A stretch of DNA of 64,000 nucleotides from Miscanthus floridulus. Its lineage: Eukaryota > Streptophyta > Magnoliopsida > Poales > Poaceae. Under the pieces are notes generated by a model that was not told where the DNA came from, searched no databases, and saw only the letters and a list, made by a program, of their open reading frames with translations. Positions 1-10,476 of this stretch are shown here, one piece after another (position 1 is the first letter of the stretch; each line of letters starts with the position of its first letter). Both the position numbers and the translations under genes were made by a program. The DNA lies in NCBI RefSeq assembly GCF_019320115.1, contig NC_089587.1, positions 84,492,384 through 84,556,383 of the forward strand, in the 5' to 3' direction.

Positions 1-1780
1 TCTTGGGGGTATAGCCCAATCCCTCTTTGTAGAGAGAAGCTCTTTGGCTACCCAAGCACATAAGCAAGTGGTCCTCACCACCATAGGCCTTAGCCAAGGT
101 GTGAGTGAGCTTATTAACCTCCTTCTTGAGGTTCTCATTCTCAACCATTAGTGAGGCATTACAAGTGAAACCATCAATACTAGATGAGGTGGAAGTAGAA
201 GTACTACAAGAAGGGTTAGCGGGAGCAACAATGATAGGCATAGATAATGATTCATCAATTATATCACAAGTCAAGCCTACATTGCAAGTTTCAACATGCT
301 TCTTTTTATCTTGCTCATCAAGCAAAGAGGAATGAGCCTTTTCAAGCTATTTGTGAGCCTTGCCAAGCTTCTCATGGGCTTCCTCTAGCCTCTCATGAGA
401 TGCATTGAGCTCATCAAAGGCTTGCTTAAGGGATTTTAGTTCCTTACGTAAGCTTTTGCATTCCCTTCTCTTGATATCAAAGTGTTCCTTAGCATCTTCT
501 AGCATGTCAAATAGTTCATCCTTAGTAGGTTTATCATCATCACTATCACTATCATTTTCCTTTTTTATTTTCATTATCATGTTCTTCATCACTTCCATCA
601 TCACAAATTTGTACCTTAGTGGCCATAGCCATGAAGCATGATGGAGTGTCAAAGAGAGAAGGCTTCTCATTGATTATAATGCTTGCAAGTGCCTTTTTCT
701 TGGTGGTCTTGTCATCATCACTATCATCATCATCACTTGAGGAAGCATCACTATCCCAAGTGACCACATATGAACCACCCTTCTTCTTGAAGGTCATCTT
801 GTCCTTCTGATCTTTCTTTTCTTTCTTATCCTTCTTCTTGTTCTTCTTGTTGTCATCATCATTGTCGCTATTGTATGGATATTGAGCAACAAGATGATCT
901 TTGCTTCCACATTTGAAGCACCATCTCGACTCTTCCTTGTTCTAAGATGAAGATATCTTTCTTCTAGCATGGTACCCTTTCTTCATCATGAATTTACCAA
1001 ATTTTTTGACAAAGAGAGCCATCTTCTCATCATCATCATCATCATCCCATGAGCCATCATCTTCACTTGATGTATCTTGATTTGCCTTGCACTTGGATGA
1101 TGTGGCCTTAAATGCCACGCTCTTCTTCTTCTCATCCTTCTTCTCATCATTCTTCTCCTTTTCTTCCTTCTCATCATCATCTCTATATGTATCATTGGTC
1201 ATTATATCTCCCAACACTTGATTTGGTGTCATAGTATCCAAACCACTCCTCACTAGAATAGTGACCAATGTGCCAAATCTTGAAGGCAAGCATCTCAAGA
1301 ACTTGTGGGAGAAGTCCTTGTCCTTAACCTCTTCTCTAAGTGCTTTGAGATCATTGACAAGCACTTAAAGCCTATGGAATATCTCCGACACACTCTCATC
1401 CTCCTTCATCTTGAAGCTTGCAAACTTTTCTTTGAGAATGTATGCCTTTGCACCCTTCACGGCTTGAGTTCCTTCAAATGATTCTTCCAACTTCTTCCAA
1501 GCCTCATGAGCCATCTCAATATTCTTGATTTGCTCAAATGTTCTCTCATCAATTGCATCATGAATGTCACTTAGAGCAATGTCATTATTTTGGAGAAGCA
1601 CTTCTTTGGCCATGGTGGGAGTCTCCGGATCTTCAATCTCAATTTTGGTTTCTACCACCTTCCACACTCTTCTATTGATTGACTTGATATGTATGGTCAT
1701 CTTTGATTTCCAATATGGATAATTTGTACCATCAAATTGGAGTGGCTTCTTGGTGTTGTTGATTTGAGCTATTTTTACAC
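1..1780 (-). pseudogene. gag: Decayed copia gag (UBN2 domain, CCHC knuckle, coiled coil)
   Basis: Nucleocapsid/capsid polyprotein of element C. Sequence related to the family N-terminus (QFDGTNYPYWKSKM) lies upstream of the first ATG at 1700, so the original start was further up. The UBN2 gag core lies in about 1700-1150. A lysine/aspartate-rich linker follows, then a zinc knuckle at 920-879 reading CFKCGSKDHLVAQY: the last Cys of CX2CX4HX4C is Tyr. Acidic DSDASSSDDDD runs and a Glu/Lys/Leu-rich coiled coil (about 540-350) follow. In-frame stops occur at about 1364, 942 and 346, and the - strand reading continues to base 1. The product cannot be made as one protein. Family identity is clear; the lineage is inferred. 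Confidence 0.8.
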
Positions 1781-1810
1781 CGAAGGTTGTTAAGCCTCAA
1801 ATCACGGTGA

Positions 1811-1827
1811 CCTCGGTTCTGATACCA
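1811..1827 (-). other. Primer binding site of copia element C
   Basis: On the - strand the sequence after the LTR end and a 2-base spacer reads TGGTATCAGAACCGAGG. This resembles the complement of the 3' end of initiator tRNA-Met (TGGTATCAGAGC...), with one G-to-A change. It fixes the LTR/internal boundary and the direction of the element. Confidence 0.8.
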
Positions 1828-1829
1828 CT

Positions 1830-3697
1830 TGAAAGGTCCTAATGGCTAGAGGGGGGTGAATAGCCTAATAAAAATTTCTACAATACTTAACAAACTGGTT
1901 AGATAATTATGAGGCGAAGCAAGAGTTGCACTAGCCTACTAAAATTGCAAGCCACCTACCACAATTCTAGTTTATATAGTTTCTATCCACACAAAAGCTA
2001 TGTCACTACACTAAGTTAGTGTGCTCTCAAAAGCTAACTAAAGAGCCACACTAACCAAACTAACAAGCTCTCACAACTAGCTACACTAAAGAGCTTGACA
2101 ACTAGTTTGCGGTAATGTAAAGAGAGTGAGCAAGTTATACCGCTGTGTAGAGGAGTGAACTAATCAATCACAAGAATCAATATCAATGAAGACCAATCAC
2201 CTTGGAATCAAATGATGAACACAATGATTTTTACCAAGGTTCACTTGCTTGCCGGCAAGCTACTTCTCGCTGTGGCGATTCACTCACTTGGAGGTTCACA
2301 TGCTAATTGGCATCACATGCCAAACCCACAATAGGGTGCCACACAACCAACACAAGATGAGGATCACATAAGCCACGAGCAATCCACTAGAGTACCTTTT
2401 GGCTCTCCACCGGGGAAAGGTCAAGAACCCCTCACAATCACCACAATCGAAGCCGGAGACAATCACCAACCTCTGCTCAATGATCCTCGCTGCTCCAAGC
2501 CATCTAGGTGGCAGCAACCACCAAGAGTAACAAGTGAATCCCGCAGCGAAACACGAATACCAAGTGCCTCTAGATGCAAACACTCAAGCAATGCACTTGG
2601 ATTCTCTCCCAATCTCACAAAGATGATGAATCAATGATGGAGATGAGTGGGAGGACTTTGGCTAAGCTCATAAGGTTGCTATGTCAATGCAAATGGCCAA
2701 GAGAGTGAGCTTGAACCAACCATGGGGCTTAAATAGAAGCCCCCACGAAATAGAGCCGTTGTACCCCTTCACTGGGCATAACACGAGGTGACCGGACGCT
2801 TCGGTCAAATCGACCAGATGCTGGACCTCAGCGTTCGGTCACGCGATGCGTGCCATGTGTCCCCTCTCTTCAAATGTTGATCGCCCGATCTCAACGGTCA
2901 AGTGACGACTGGACGCAGTAGCTCAAAGTGATCGGACGCTGAACCCTAGCGTCCGGTCATTTCTAGTAAGCATCCAGAGATGACTTTTCATGACCAGACA
3001 TGTCTGGTCATGCTTGATCAGACTCACCTAGCGTTCGGTCACATGGCGATTCCCCTATGCGCTGCCATGTTAGCAGGACCGGACACACCCCTCCAACGTC
3101 TGGTCACAAAGTGACCCAGCGTCCGGTCAGAGACCGGCGCTAGCGTCTTCACTGCTTCTACTAACCGAACACGCTGGTCCTTCCGAGACCAGTGTCTGGT
3201 CACTTACAGTGACCTCCGTCTTTTCTGTCTAGGGCACTGGTGAAGTTTCTAACCCTTGCTCAAATGTGCCAACCACCAAGTGTATCACCTTATGCACATG
3301 TGTTAGCATATTTTCACAAATATTTTCAAGGGTGTTAGCACTCCACTAGATCCTAAATGCATATGCAATGAGTTAGAGCATCTAGTGGCACTTTGATAAC
3401 CGCATTCCTCTTAATAGTATGGCTATCGATCCTAAATGTGATCACACTCACTAAGTGTCTCGATCACCAAAACAAAATGGCTCCTTCCATTTATACCTTT
3501 GCCTTGAGCCTTTTGTTTTTCTCTTTCTTCTTTTCAATTCCAAGCACTTGATCATCACCATGGCATCGCCATCTTCATGTCATGATCTTCATTTGCTTCA
3601 TCACTTGGAATGTGCTACTTATCTCATGACCACTTGATAAACTAGGTTAGCACTTAGGGTTTTATCAATTCACCAAAACCAAACTAGAGCTTTCACA
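1830..3697 (-). repeat. 5' LTR of copia element C
   Basis: 1868-bp LTR in reverse orientation, bounded by TGTGAAAG (at 3697) and CTTTCA (at 1830), with the PBS two bases beyond the 1830 end. The stretch 2779-3200 holds many degenerate copies of an AGCGTCCGGTCA/TGACCGGACGCT motif in both orientations. No protein-coding gene is visible; the short ORF at 2296-2583 (-) is judged to be chance. Confidence 0.85.
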
Positions 3698-4803
3698 CAT
3701 GCATCAGCAGCAGCGATCGTACGCTGAATAGTAAAGTGATCAGATGCACTGATGGTACTATTCATCATCACTGGCAAAACGTTCAGTACTGACTGAACAC
3801 TGGCAGCAAATCAATCGGACGCATAACTGTAGCGTCCGATCGAATACAGAGAGGTTCCAGAGCAGCAAAATTGCGATCGGACGCGTCTGGTGGCATGTGA
3901 CCGGACGCTATCAGCGTCTGATCAGTTGATCGTGGCTCTAATGGTTGGGACAACCGGACACGTCTGATCAGGACGACCTGAGCGTCCGATCAATAGCAGA
4001 AAAGCAGGATTTCATCCCCAACAGCTACTTTCTTAGTGGAGCTGAGGAAACATATTTAGGGTGTTGATACACCATTTTAGTGATCTCCACTTGCATAGTG
4101 CTTAGTGATTCATTAGGTGATTAGCGTAGGTGCTTTGCAAAGTGCTTAGGTTGATTAGACCACAACTTATACGCTTGCTCTAGGTTTAGGCCTAGTGTTT
4201 AGTGAGGTTTGCATACCTCTTACCACTCGGTGCTTGTGTGCACCATTGTTGTACATTGGAGGGGCTTGTAGTCTTGCGAGATCACACCAACCGTGTTTAT
4301 GGTGTGGCCGCCACCGTGTACCGGAGGGAACAAGTCCTATGGTATTTTGGCTGGAAGCTTGATAGTGAAGACGGTGGAAAGCATCTAGGAGAGGCTTGCC
4401 GGAAGGCACTTCAGAGACCCACTTGCACATGGGGAAGGCCCGAGGCTATCCACAGAGTTACCCAACCGAGAGCTTAGCCCTTGTGAGGGATTCCTTGCGA
4501 GGGGCTCCAATGAGGACTAGGGGGAAGCTTGTGTGCTTCTCGATACCTCAGTAAAAATACCGGAGTCATTGACGAGAGTTTGCATATCTCTACTTTGCTC
4601 TTTAGCTTCTGCATTTACATTGTTTGTATGACTTCTTTTTACGGTAGAGATAGCAACTTACTAGCAAAATCATAGTTGCACATTTAGATAGTTTATCTTT
4701 TGCATATGTTTGCTAAGGTTTCAAAAAGAGGTCATAGTTTAGAAGTTAAATTTTAAGTTGTCTAATTCACCCCCCCCCCTCTTAGGTGTCATGGTCCCCC
4801 ACA
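3698..4803 (+). repeat. 5' LTR of copia element B, 3' portion
   Basis: Matches 21386-21630 plus 37908-38719 (the 3' LTR of the same element) and ends CACA just before the PBS. The first part of the LTR was displaced by insertion of element C. Near 4010-4050 it lacks the roughly 45-bp stretch that in the 3' LTR carries the TATA-like GGCTTATAAATAG. The short ORFs at 4167-4477 are chance readings of LTR sequence. Confidence 0.8.
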
Positions 4804-4805
4804 AG

Positions 4806-4820
4806 TGATATCAGAGCCGG
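4806..4820 (+). other. Primer binding site of copia element B
   Basis: TGATATCAGAGCCGG, two bases after the LTR end, matches the complement of the initiator tRNA-Met 3' end with one change (TGGT to TGAT). The C-rich tract and CTTAGGTGTCATGGTCC just upstream form the LTR end. Confidence 0.8.
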
Positions 4821-4882
4821 TTGGCTTAATTTGGACCTTTGGCTTAATCGTTGTTGAGCCGACGCTATTTAGAGTGGTTGGG

Positions 4883-5281
4883 ATGGATACCTCTAGGCCT
4901 CCACACTTTGACGGCACTAACTTTCCCTATTATAAAGCTAGAATGACTTGTAACCTTGAGGTGGTAGACTTGGGTGTTTGGAGAGTCACTCGTGATGGGA
5001 TGAAACCTATTAAGAATCCTGATAAACCCACAAAGAGTGAAGAAAAAGAAATTCATTTCAATGCTAGAGCAAAAAAAATTGCTTGTTTGAATCTTTTAGC
5101 AAGGATGTGTTTAAGCAAGTGTTCACTTTAAATATGGCGCATGAAATTTGGTTAAAACTTCAAGAGCTCCATGATGGCACATCTAATGTCCGTGAGCAAA
5201 AACATTGTCTAGCTAAACAAAATTATGATTCCTTTGAAATGAATGATGATGAGCTTGTTCGTGATATGTATTCTTGTTTGA
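4883..5281 (+). pseudogene. gag: Copia B gag, N-terminal part
   Basis: Starts MDTSRPPHFDGTNFPYYKARM, the usual N-terminus of UBN2-type copia gag, so ATG 4883 is chosen rather than the upstream in-frame ATG. A frameshift near 5085 moves the reading from frame 2 to frame 1. There the expected SKDVFKQVFTLNMAHEIW and LKLQELHDGTSNVREQKHC continue. Reading stops at 5281, where Tekay A has inserted; the same gag resumes in phase at 17942 once the insert and one target-site copy are removed. Confidence 0.85.
5277..5281. repeat. Target-site duplication (left) of Tekay A
   Basis: TTTGA immediately before the LTR start TGTAACACC. An identical TTTGA follows the right LTR end at 17937-17941. Five bases is the length expected of Ty3/gypsy integrase. 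Confidence 0.95.
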
Positions 5282-8200
5282 TGTAACACCTCGGGTGTTA
5301 GCCTTGCATAACTTGACTTGCATAGCATGAGCATGATCATAAAGCATTCATATATAAGCTTTGACACTTGAAACATTGGGTTGCAACATCTGCAATGTTT
5401 GCTTATTATCGCATGTTTCTTAAACATATGCAACTTTTCTCGTTATTTCATGTCTCCATGTGTCTATGCATATAATCATAAGTGGACACATGTACTTGGT
5501 GGACATGAGTCACACAAACATGTAGCCACACATAGGGTAGCAAATAGAACCTTGTTCAAGGTTGCATTTCATGAACCAACACTTAAGCTTTCTTGTGATT
5601 ACACTAACTAGCTCAATGAGTGACTACTACATGAAATGATTGTGTGACCTTGCAAATAGCTTAAACATGTTTAGAATATCATCATGAACAACTTTGGTAT
5701 TTAGGGCTAGGGCTAATTAGGTCATTAAGTCATGGTTTGAGTATGTATCCTCATTTGAATGTAGCTTGTTTGACCAAGTTTGAACTAGGTGTTAGAGACC
5801 TTGCATGGAGGGGATCACTAAAGCAATGTTGTAGTGTTTGACATAAGGAACAACTTTTATTTTTAGGTCATTGCCTAAATCAGCTCCTAGCATGCTTGAA
5901 TGGGTCCCACAAAAATCAAAAAAATCAAGATTTCAACACTTAACAAAAATTTGCTAAGTCTTGGATCACTGACAGTCTGACAGCCCGACTTTGGATTGGT
6001 TTTTCTCGATGTTGGTTGGGAATTAGAACACAATTATTGAACAACATTTGGAGATGGTACTTAGGACTATGACTTTGGTTCTGAAAGAAATCACTGAATC
6101 GCTTTGCTTAGGGAGTTAACTCGATTGCAAAACATGTCGTCAGGCTTGGCACTTCGTTACTGACAAACTGAACGAAGCCATTCAGTGGCCGACCACCAGT
6201 AGAGCCTGCACGCCGCGTGTCCGTGGCGACGGCCGCGCATCACCGGCGCTCTGCCCAGCGCGGCCAAGGCAGGCAGACGCGCGCCTTCAACACGCCAGCT
6301 CCCGCCCGCTCCTGTCCACGCCCTCATTTTGCATTTCCTGGCCTCCATCTTCGCCCACAGCACAGCGGCCGAGCTCCCACAGCGCCGAGCAGCTCCGCCA
6401 TCGCCGTAGCCAGCACCAGCCCGCCCTCATCCCTTCTCCACCACCACAACCTCTCCACCCTCATCTCAGCGACTCACCGTGCCTACACAAGCTCGCTGAG
6501 AGCACTTGGTAAGCAGCAGCACCGTGCGCTAGCTCGCCGGAGCGTCCCCGCCGCGCCCGTCACCATGGCTGGGGCACCTCCCTCCACCGTAGACCATGCA
6601 ACCGTGTGCGTTAGGTTCGCCTGAGCCTAGGGAAGCTCATCCATGCCCTTTTGTGCTTCGCCGTGGCCTCCACCGGTGTACCGCTGTGGTCCCACCTCGC
6701 CGATCCACCATGGCCGCCATCGTCGTCACTGGCGTCGATGATAGGGCCGGCCAAGTGGTTCAATAGATGCGCTAGGTCGAGTAGGTCACGCTGTGAAGAT
6801 GTTACCGCCGGCAAGTTCGCCGTCGGTGAGCTCTGGCCATGTCCGTAGAGTAGCACCGCCGGCTCTATTTTTGTCTCAATGACAGGTGGGGTCAACTGAC
6901 CAGTGGGACCCGCGTGTCAGCGACTCCATGTTGTAAAGCCACTTCAGTTTGAATGCAGATTTCACATGTTTTTGTAATTTTTGTATCTTCAGTTTGCTGG
7001 CTCCAAAAATTGTGAAATAAATTTGTTAGTGTTCCTTAGGAAGTGTAGTATTTAAGAAAAATATGTTCTTGACTTTTACAGTAGAAATGTTTGGAGATTT
7101 ACATAGGGATTTGAAATGTGCTTTTGAATGCATTCAAATTTGTTTATTTTATATCTGGAGTTCCTGTGCTCCAAAAATTATGAAATTTTTGTGGTAAGCT
7201 AGTATTAGCATATATGAACTCTGGTAAAAATTTGAGGACCAGTACATGTGTAGATTTATAGTTATAGATTTTTCTTTTATGAATAGTTAATCCTTGTATG
7301 AATTTTTATAAATTATTTATGAGTCCAAAATTCATGAAATTTGTTGGAAGTAGTTCTAGTAGTATATGGATGCTAAGAAAAATAGGAAATCTGTTGCTTG
7401 ACACTTTTCAATAGGGTTTTCCATTTATGCTATTTCAAGCCTTGCTTCCTTGTCATTTTTGTATAGGATGTTCTACTTGGTAAAATGACATGAAACTTTT
7501 ACAGTAGTCCTTTGATAGCATTAGTAAGGCACTGTAAATTTTTAAGAATTTTTGAAACATATCTGGTATATGTTTATTATTTAACCTAGATATCTAAATA
7601 AAATAATAAAGGCATTTAAATAAATAGTTTGGGCTTCACCATTATATTATCTTAAATGTATTTGGTATGCTTAAACTGTTGGTAGATTCTATGTTGTCAA
7701 ATTTTGAATGATTACATGAAGTAGAAGTATTGTTACTTTGTATTGCATATTGAATAGTTTCCGGATAGGTTCTAGAGTTTGATGAGTTGCATGTTGAAAA
7801 TAATGTGTACTGTAAAAATGGTTAATAACAAAGTTGTAGAGAATTTGTTAAGCTTTCTAGAAAGTCTAGGATCACTGTATTCGGATTAGTAGAACTCCAG
7901 TTATGAGTAAAACAAGTAGCTGCTGTTTTGTGGTATAATCGATACATTGTAGAAGTAGTTAGTTAATAATCGAGAAGAGATATGCACCTACTCAATAAAC
8001 ATGATGCACTTGTTAGCATATATGCATTCGTAATACTTATGCCACATTCATGCATCTAGGATCGGAGGAAGAGATCACGTTGCTGGAATTCGAAGAAGCA
8101 GAGGAAGGGAACCAGTCGGAGGATCCGCAAGCCGTAGCTCCCAAAGGCATGGAGCAGAACCCTGAAGAGCTTCCGGAGTATCCTGACCACCGCCCTACTT

Positions 8201-9708
8201 CCTTTCTATGAGGCAAGCCCCGAAGCATTATAAGTCTCCCAGTAATTTACAAATGTTTACTTACGTACTTATGATTGATGCATTAGTTTATAAGAGTTGA
8301 ATGGAACCACTTGATGCATGTAAATTCCTTGTCCAAATATTAACCATTTAACCGGTATAGGTCCAGGATCGAATAAATGCTTAGCCATGCTTAGACCTAT
8401 AGAAGTCAGGTGATGTCCTGTCACCTGCGAGATATAGGTGGATACCAGAGCACGGTTGGCTATATCTGCTATCGTGGAACAGAACCATAGGGTAAAAGAA
8501 AATTTAGACCAGACAGGAAGTCGATAGAGAGGCAACAAGACATGGAGGTCTTGGGTGTGGATCTATCCCCGTCTGTGTCGATTGAGGACCATACCGTTGT
8601 TGGCGCTTCTGACAAGATTGAACACATGCCTCTCACTTAGCTGGCTGGATAACTCGTTCCGACCACGAAGCCGAGTAATTCAACTCAGGCCAAGAACCGT
8701 TATGTTGTGCGCTCCTTCTGGGGAATGATCAGACTGAGCCCAAGGGCAGGCTTGGCCTGAGCATCCTAGCATCTGGTGTTCCAGATTGTGTGGTGCGGTA
8801 TGGACCCGCAAAATGTGTACCTAAGTTATACCAAAGGTGACCTAAGGCTATCGTGGCTGGTAGACCTGAGTTTGTGTTAGGAATAAATTCCCAGCTGGTT
8901 GAAATCGATTCGAATCGCCGTCTCTCCTGGATAGTGAGAAACTTGGCTAGTCCCAACATCGTAGCAACTATGTTATGAAACATGATGGTTCAGAAGAATA
9001 TGGAATTACAATACCTGCTATGGTTACTATTGTATGCTTCTAAATGATATACCACATGTTTGGCATAGGATAGTTACTAATCTAGAAATGGATAGTTATA
9101 ATTAACTTGATAAAGGATCATAATTGTACAATGGGTCAATTGCCTTTTACGCAAAATATTGTCAAGTTACGTCCACTTATATAGCCTTGCATAATCCTTG
9201 GAGTCATTTTATTTCTGGTTCATGATGGGTAAGTCTAGCTAAGTACCTTCTCGTACTCAGGGTTTATTTTCCCATTATTGCAGATGGCACTATGTATTAT
9301 GGTTATTGCAAGAGTTGCTTCTATCCCGCTATGGATAAGGAGTAAGCCTTAGGCAGGCTTCTTTATTAATTCCTATCCTTGCTTTTGTGGACTGTGATCT
9401 TACTTGGCACTGCATCAAACTATGTTGGAAACTTTATCTTCAAACTTATTTGCTTCCGCTTTATTTATCAAACTCGGTTTGTAATAACTTTTATTCGTAC
9501 TCTGATGATGAAATGTATATGCGAACTTTATGTAATATGTGGCATGTATGTTGAATCCTGTACGATCTTGGTTGTTGTAAATCGTTTATCGAGACCCATC
9601 GTGGTACTCGACGGACTACCAGGTTTATATGGGTTCAAGTATGACAGTGCGACCGCTTGCGGGCTGCCATTGTACTTGTATTCTTATAAATTGGTCGATT
9701 CTGCGACA
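5282..9708 (+). repeat. 5' LTR of Tekay A (full length)
   Basis: 4427 bp from TGTAACACCTCGGG to CTGCGACA. The first about 2.5 kb aligns with 15295-17810 (offset 10013). Many differences between the copies are C/T or G/A changes at CpG, for example around 6200-6260 against 16210-16270. It contains a GC-rich block (6180-6860), a long AT-rich block (6940-7960) and a small acidic ORF at 8050. The remaining short ORFs in the LTR look like chance. Confidence 0.9.
8050..8211 (+). CDS. Small acidic ORF inside the LTR
   Basis: ATG 8050 opens 53 codons to TGA 8209. The product begins MHLGSEEEITLLEFEE and ends with EYPDHRPTSFL. LTRs of the other chromovirus here (element B') hold a sense-strand ORF with the same landmarks, GVTLLEFEE and CPDHRPCNFV, at 23302-23048 and two further copies. 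I know no function for it. It might be a leader exon or regulatory peptide, or just conserved LTR sequence. Neighbouring non-coding LTR sequence is also similar between the elements, so selection on the peptide is unproven. The copy is missing from this element's 3' LTR. Confidence 0.4.
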   Translation: MHLGSEEEITLLEFEEAEEGNQSEDPQAVAPKGMEQNPEELPEYPDHRPTSFL

Positions 9709-9710
9709 GC

Positions 9711-9725
9711 TGGCATCAGAGCAAG
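9711..9725 (+). other. Primer binding site of Tekay A
   Basis: TGGCATCAGAGCAAG, two bases after the LTR terminus CTGCGACA, matches the initiator tRNA-Met complement TGGTATCAGAGC with one change. Confidence 0.75.
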
Positions 9726-10476
9726 ATTCAATGTTAATTGTCATAAGTGTATTTAAAATAAAAGTTTGTGTTTTCCAAAAACCCTTCTCTAGCAACTAAT
9801 AGTTATATAATAGGTATTTGAAATCTAAGTGTGCCAATGATCACTTTCCTTATGCCCAAATTAAGGACTATTAGGTGGCTATTTAAGTACTAACATGAGG
9901 GTTTTTACTTCGTCGTCCATACGACATGCTATTGTATGGATACCATTCAGTTGAGTGGTAATGTATGGATCAAATGCCTCTACGCCAAGGTAAGATGATG
10001 AGTGTATGACCGCAAGATGTGAGCATGCAGTCAGGGAGAGTTAGCTTTGGTACGGCTATGTATGCATGCCTGCATGCGTATATGGTACGTATTTAATTGT
10101 GGGTTTAAATTATTGTCGGGTAGATTGATACGGAGCTATATGTATGGATATACATATATGGAAGTATTTACAATTACATTTTGCATATTTCATTATGGGT
10201 TTAGGGCTGAAATGAAATTTTATGCAGGTACACTAACAATGAAACATGTAGCTCGACTAGTTACGCTATTTATGAGAGAACGTATGTATGCCACCGTGTC
10301 TACCTTTAGAAACAAATTTTTCCTAAGTTTGTGAGGACGTACGGAACGAGCATGCATCATGATAATTACCATTCACATAACTACATTGTTCCGCCCCTTA
10401 TAAAATTCTTACTCGGTTATGTAACTCTTATCCATTATGGCATTGTCTCACCAAGTGGTACATGTTAATGGTGCAG
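9726..10476 (+). other. Untranslated leader of Tekay A
   Basis: About 750 bp between PBS and the first coding region. An open stretch at 10047-10334 is rich in Met, Tyr, Cys and Phe and resembles no known family; I regard it as chance. The leader ends ...GGTGCAG directly before ATG 10477, a possible splice acceptor. Confidence 0.5.

Larger units (their letters stand above)
1..3697 (-). mobile_element. Ty1/copia element C (SIRE-like), 5' part
   Basis: Left-facing copia retrotransposon cut by the window edge. Reading the - strand from 3697: complete 5' LTR (3697-1830), methionine-initiator type PBS (1827-1811), then a decayed gag running off the left end. The LTR starts TGTGAAAG and ends CTTTCA, so the termini are TG...CA with a short inverted repeat. 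It is inserted in the 5' LTR of copia element B: sequence from 3698 onward matches that element's 3' LTR from about 21386. PR, INT, RT and the 3' LTR lie outside the window. The SIRE/Maximus assignment rests on the gag type (UBN2 domain, CCHC knuckle, long coiled coil) and is tentative. Confidence 0.8.

Noticed and set aside
10047..10334. 95-codon ORF in the Tekay A leader
   Set aside because: Composition (Met, Cys, Tyr, Phe) and position fit chance in AT-rich DNA; no counterpart seen in the other element.
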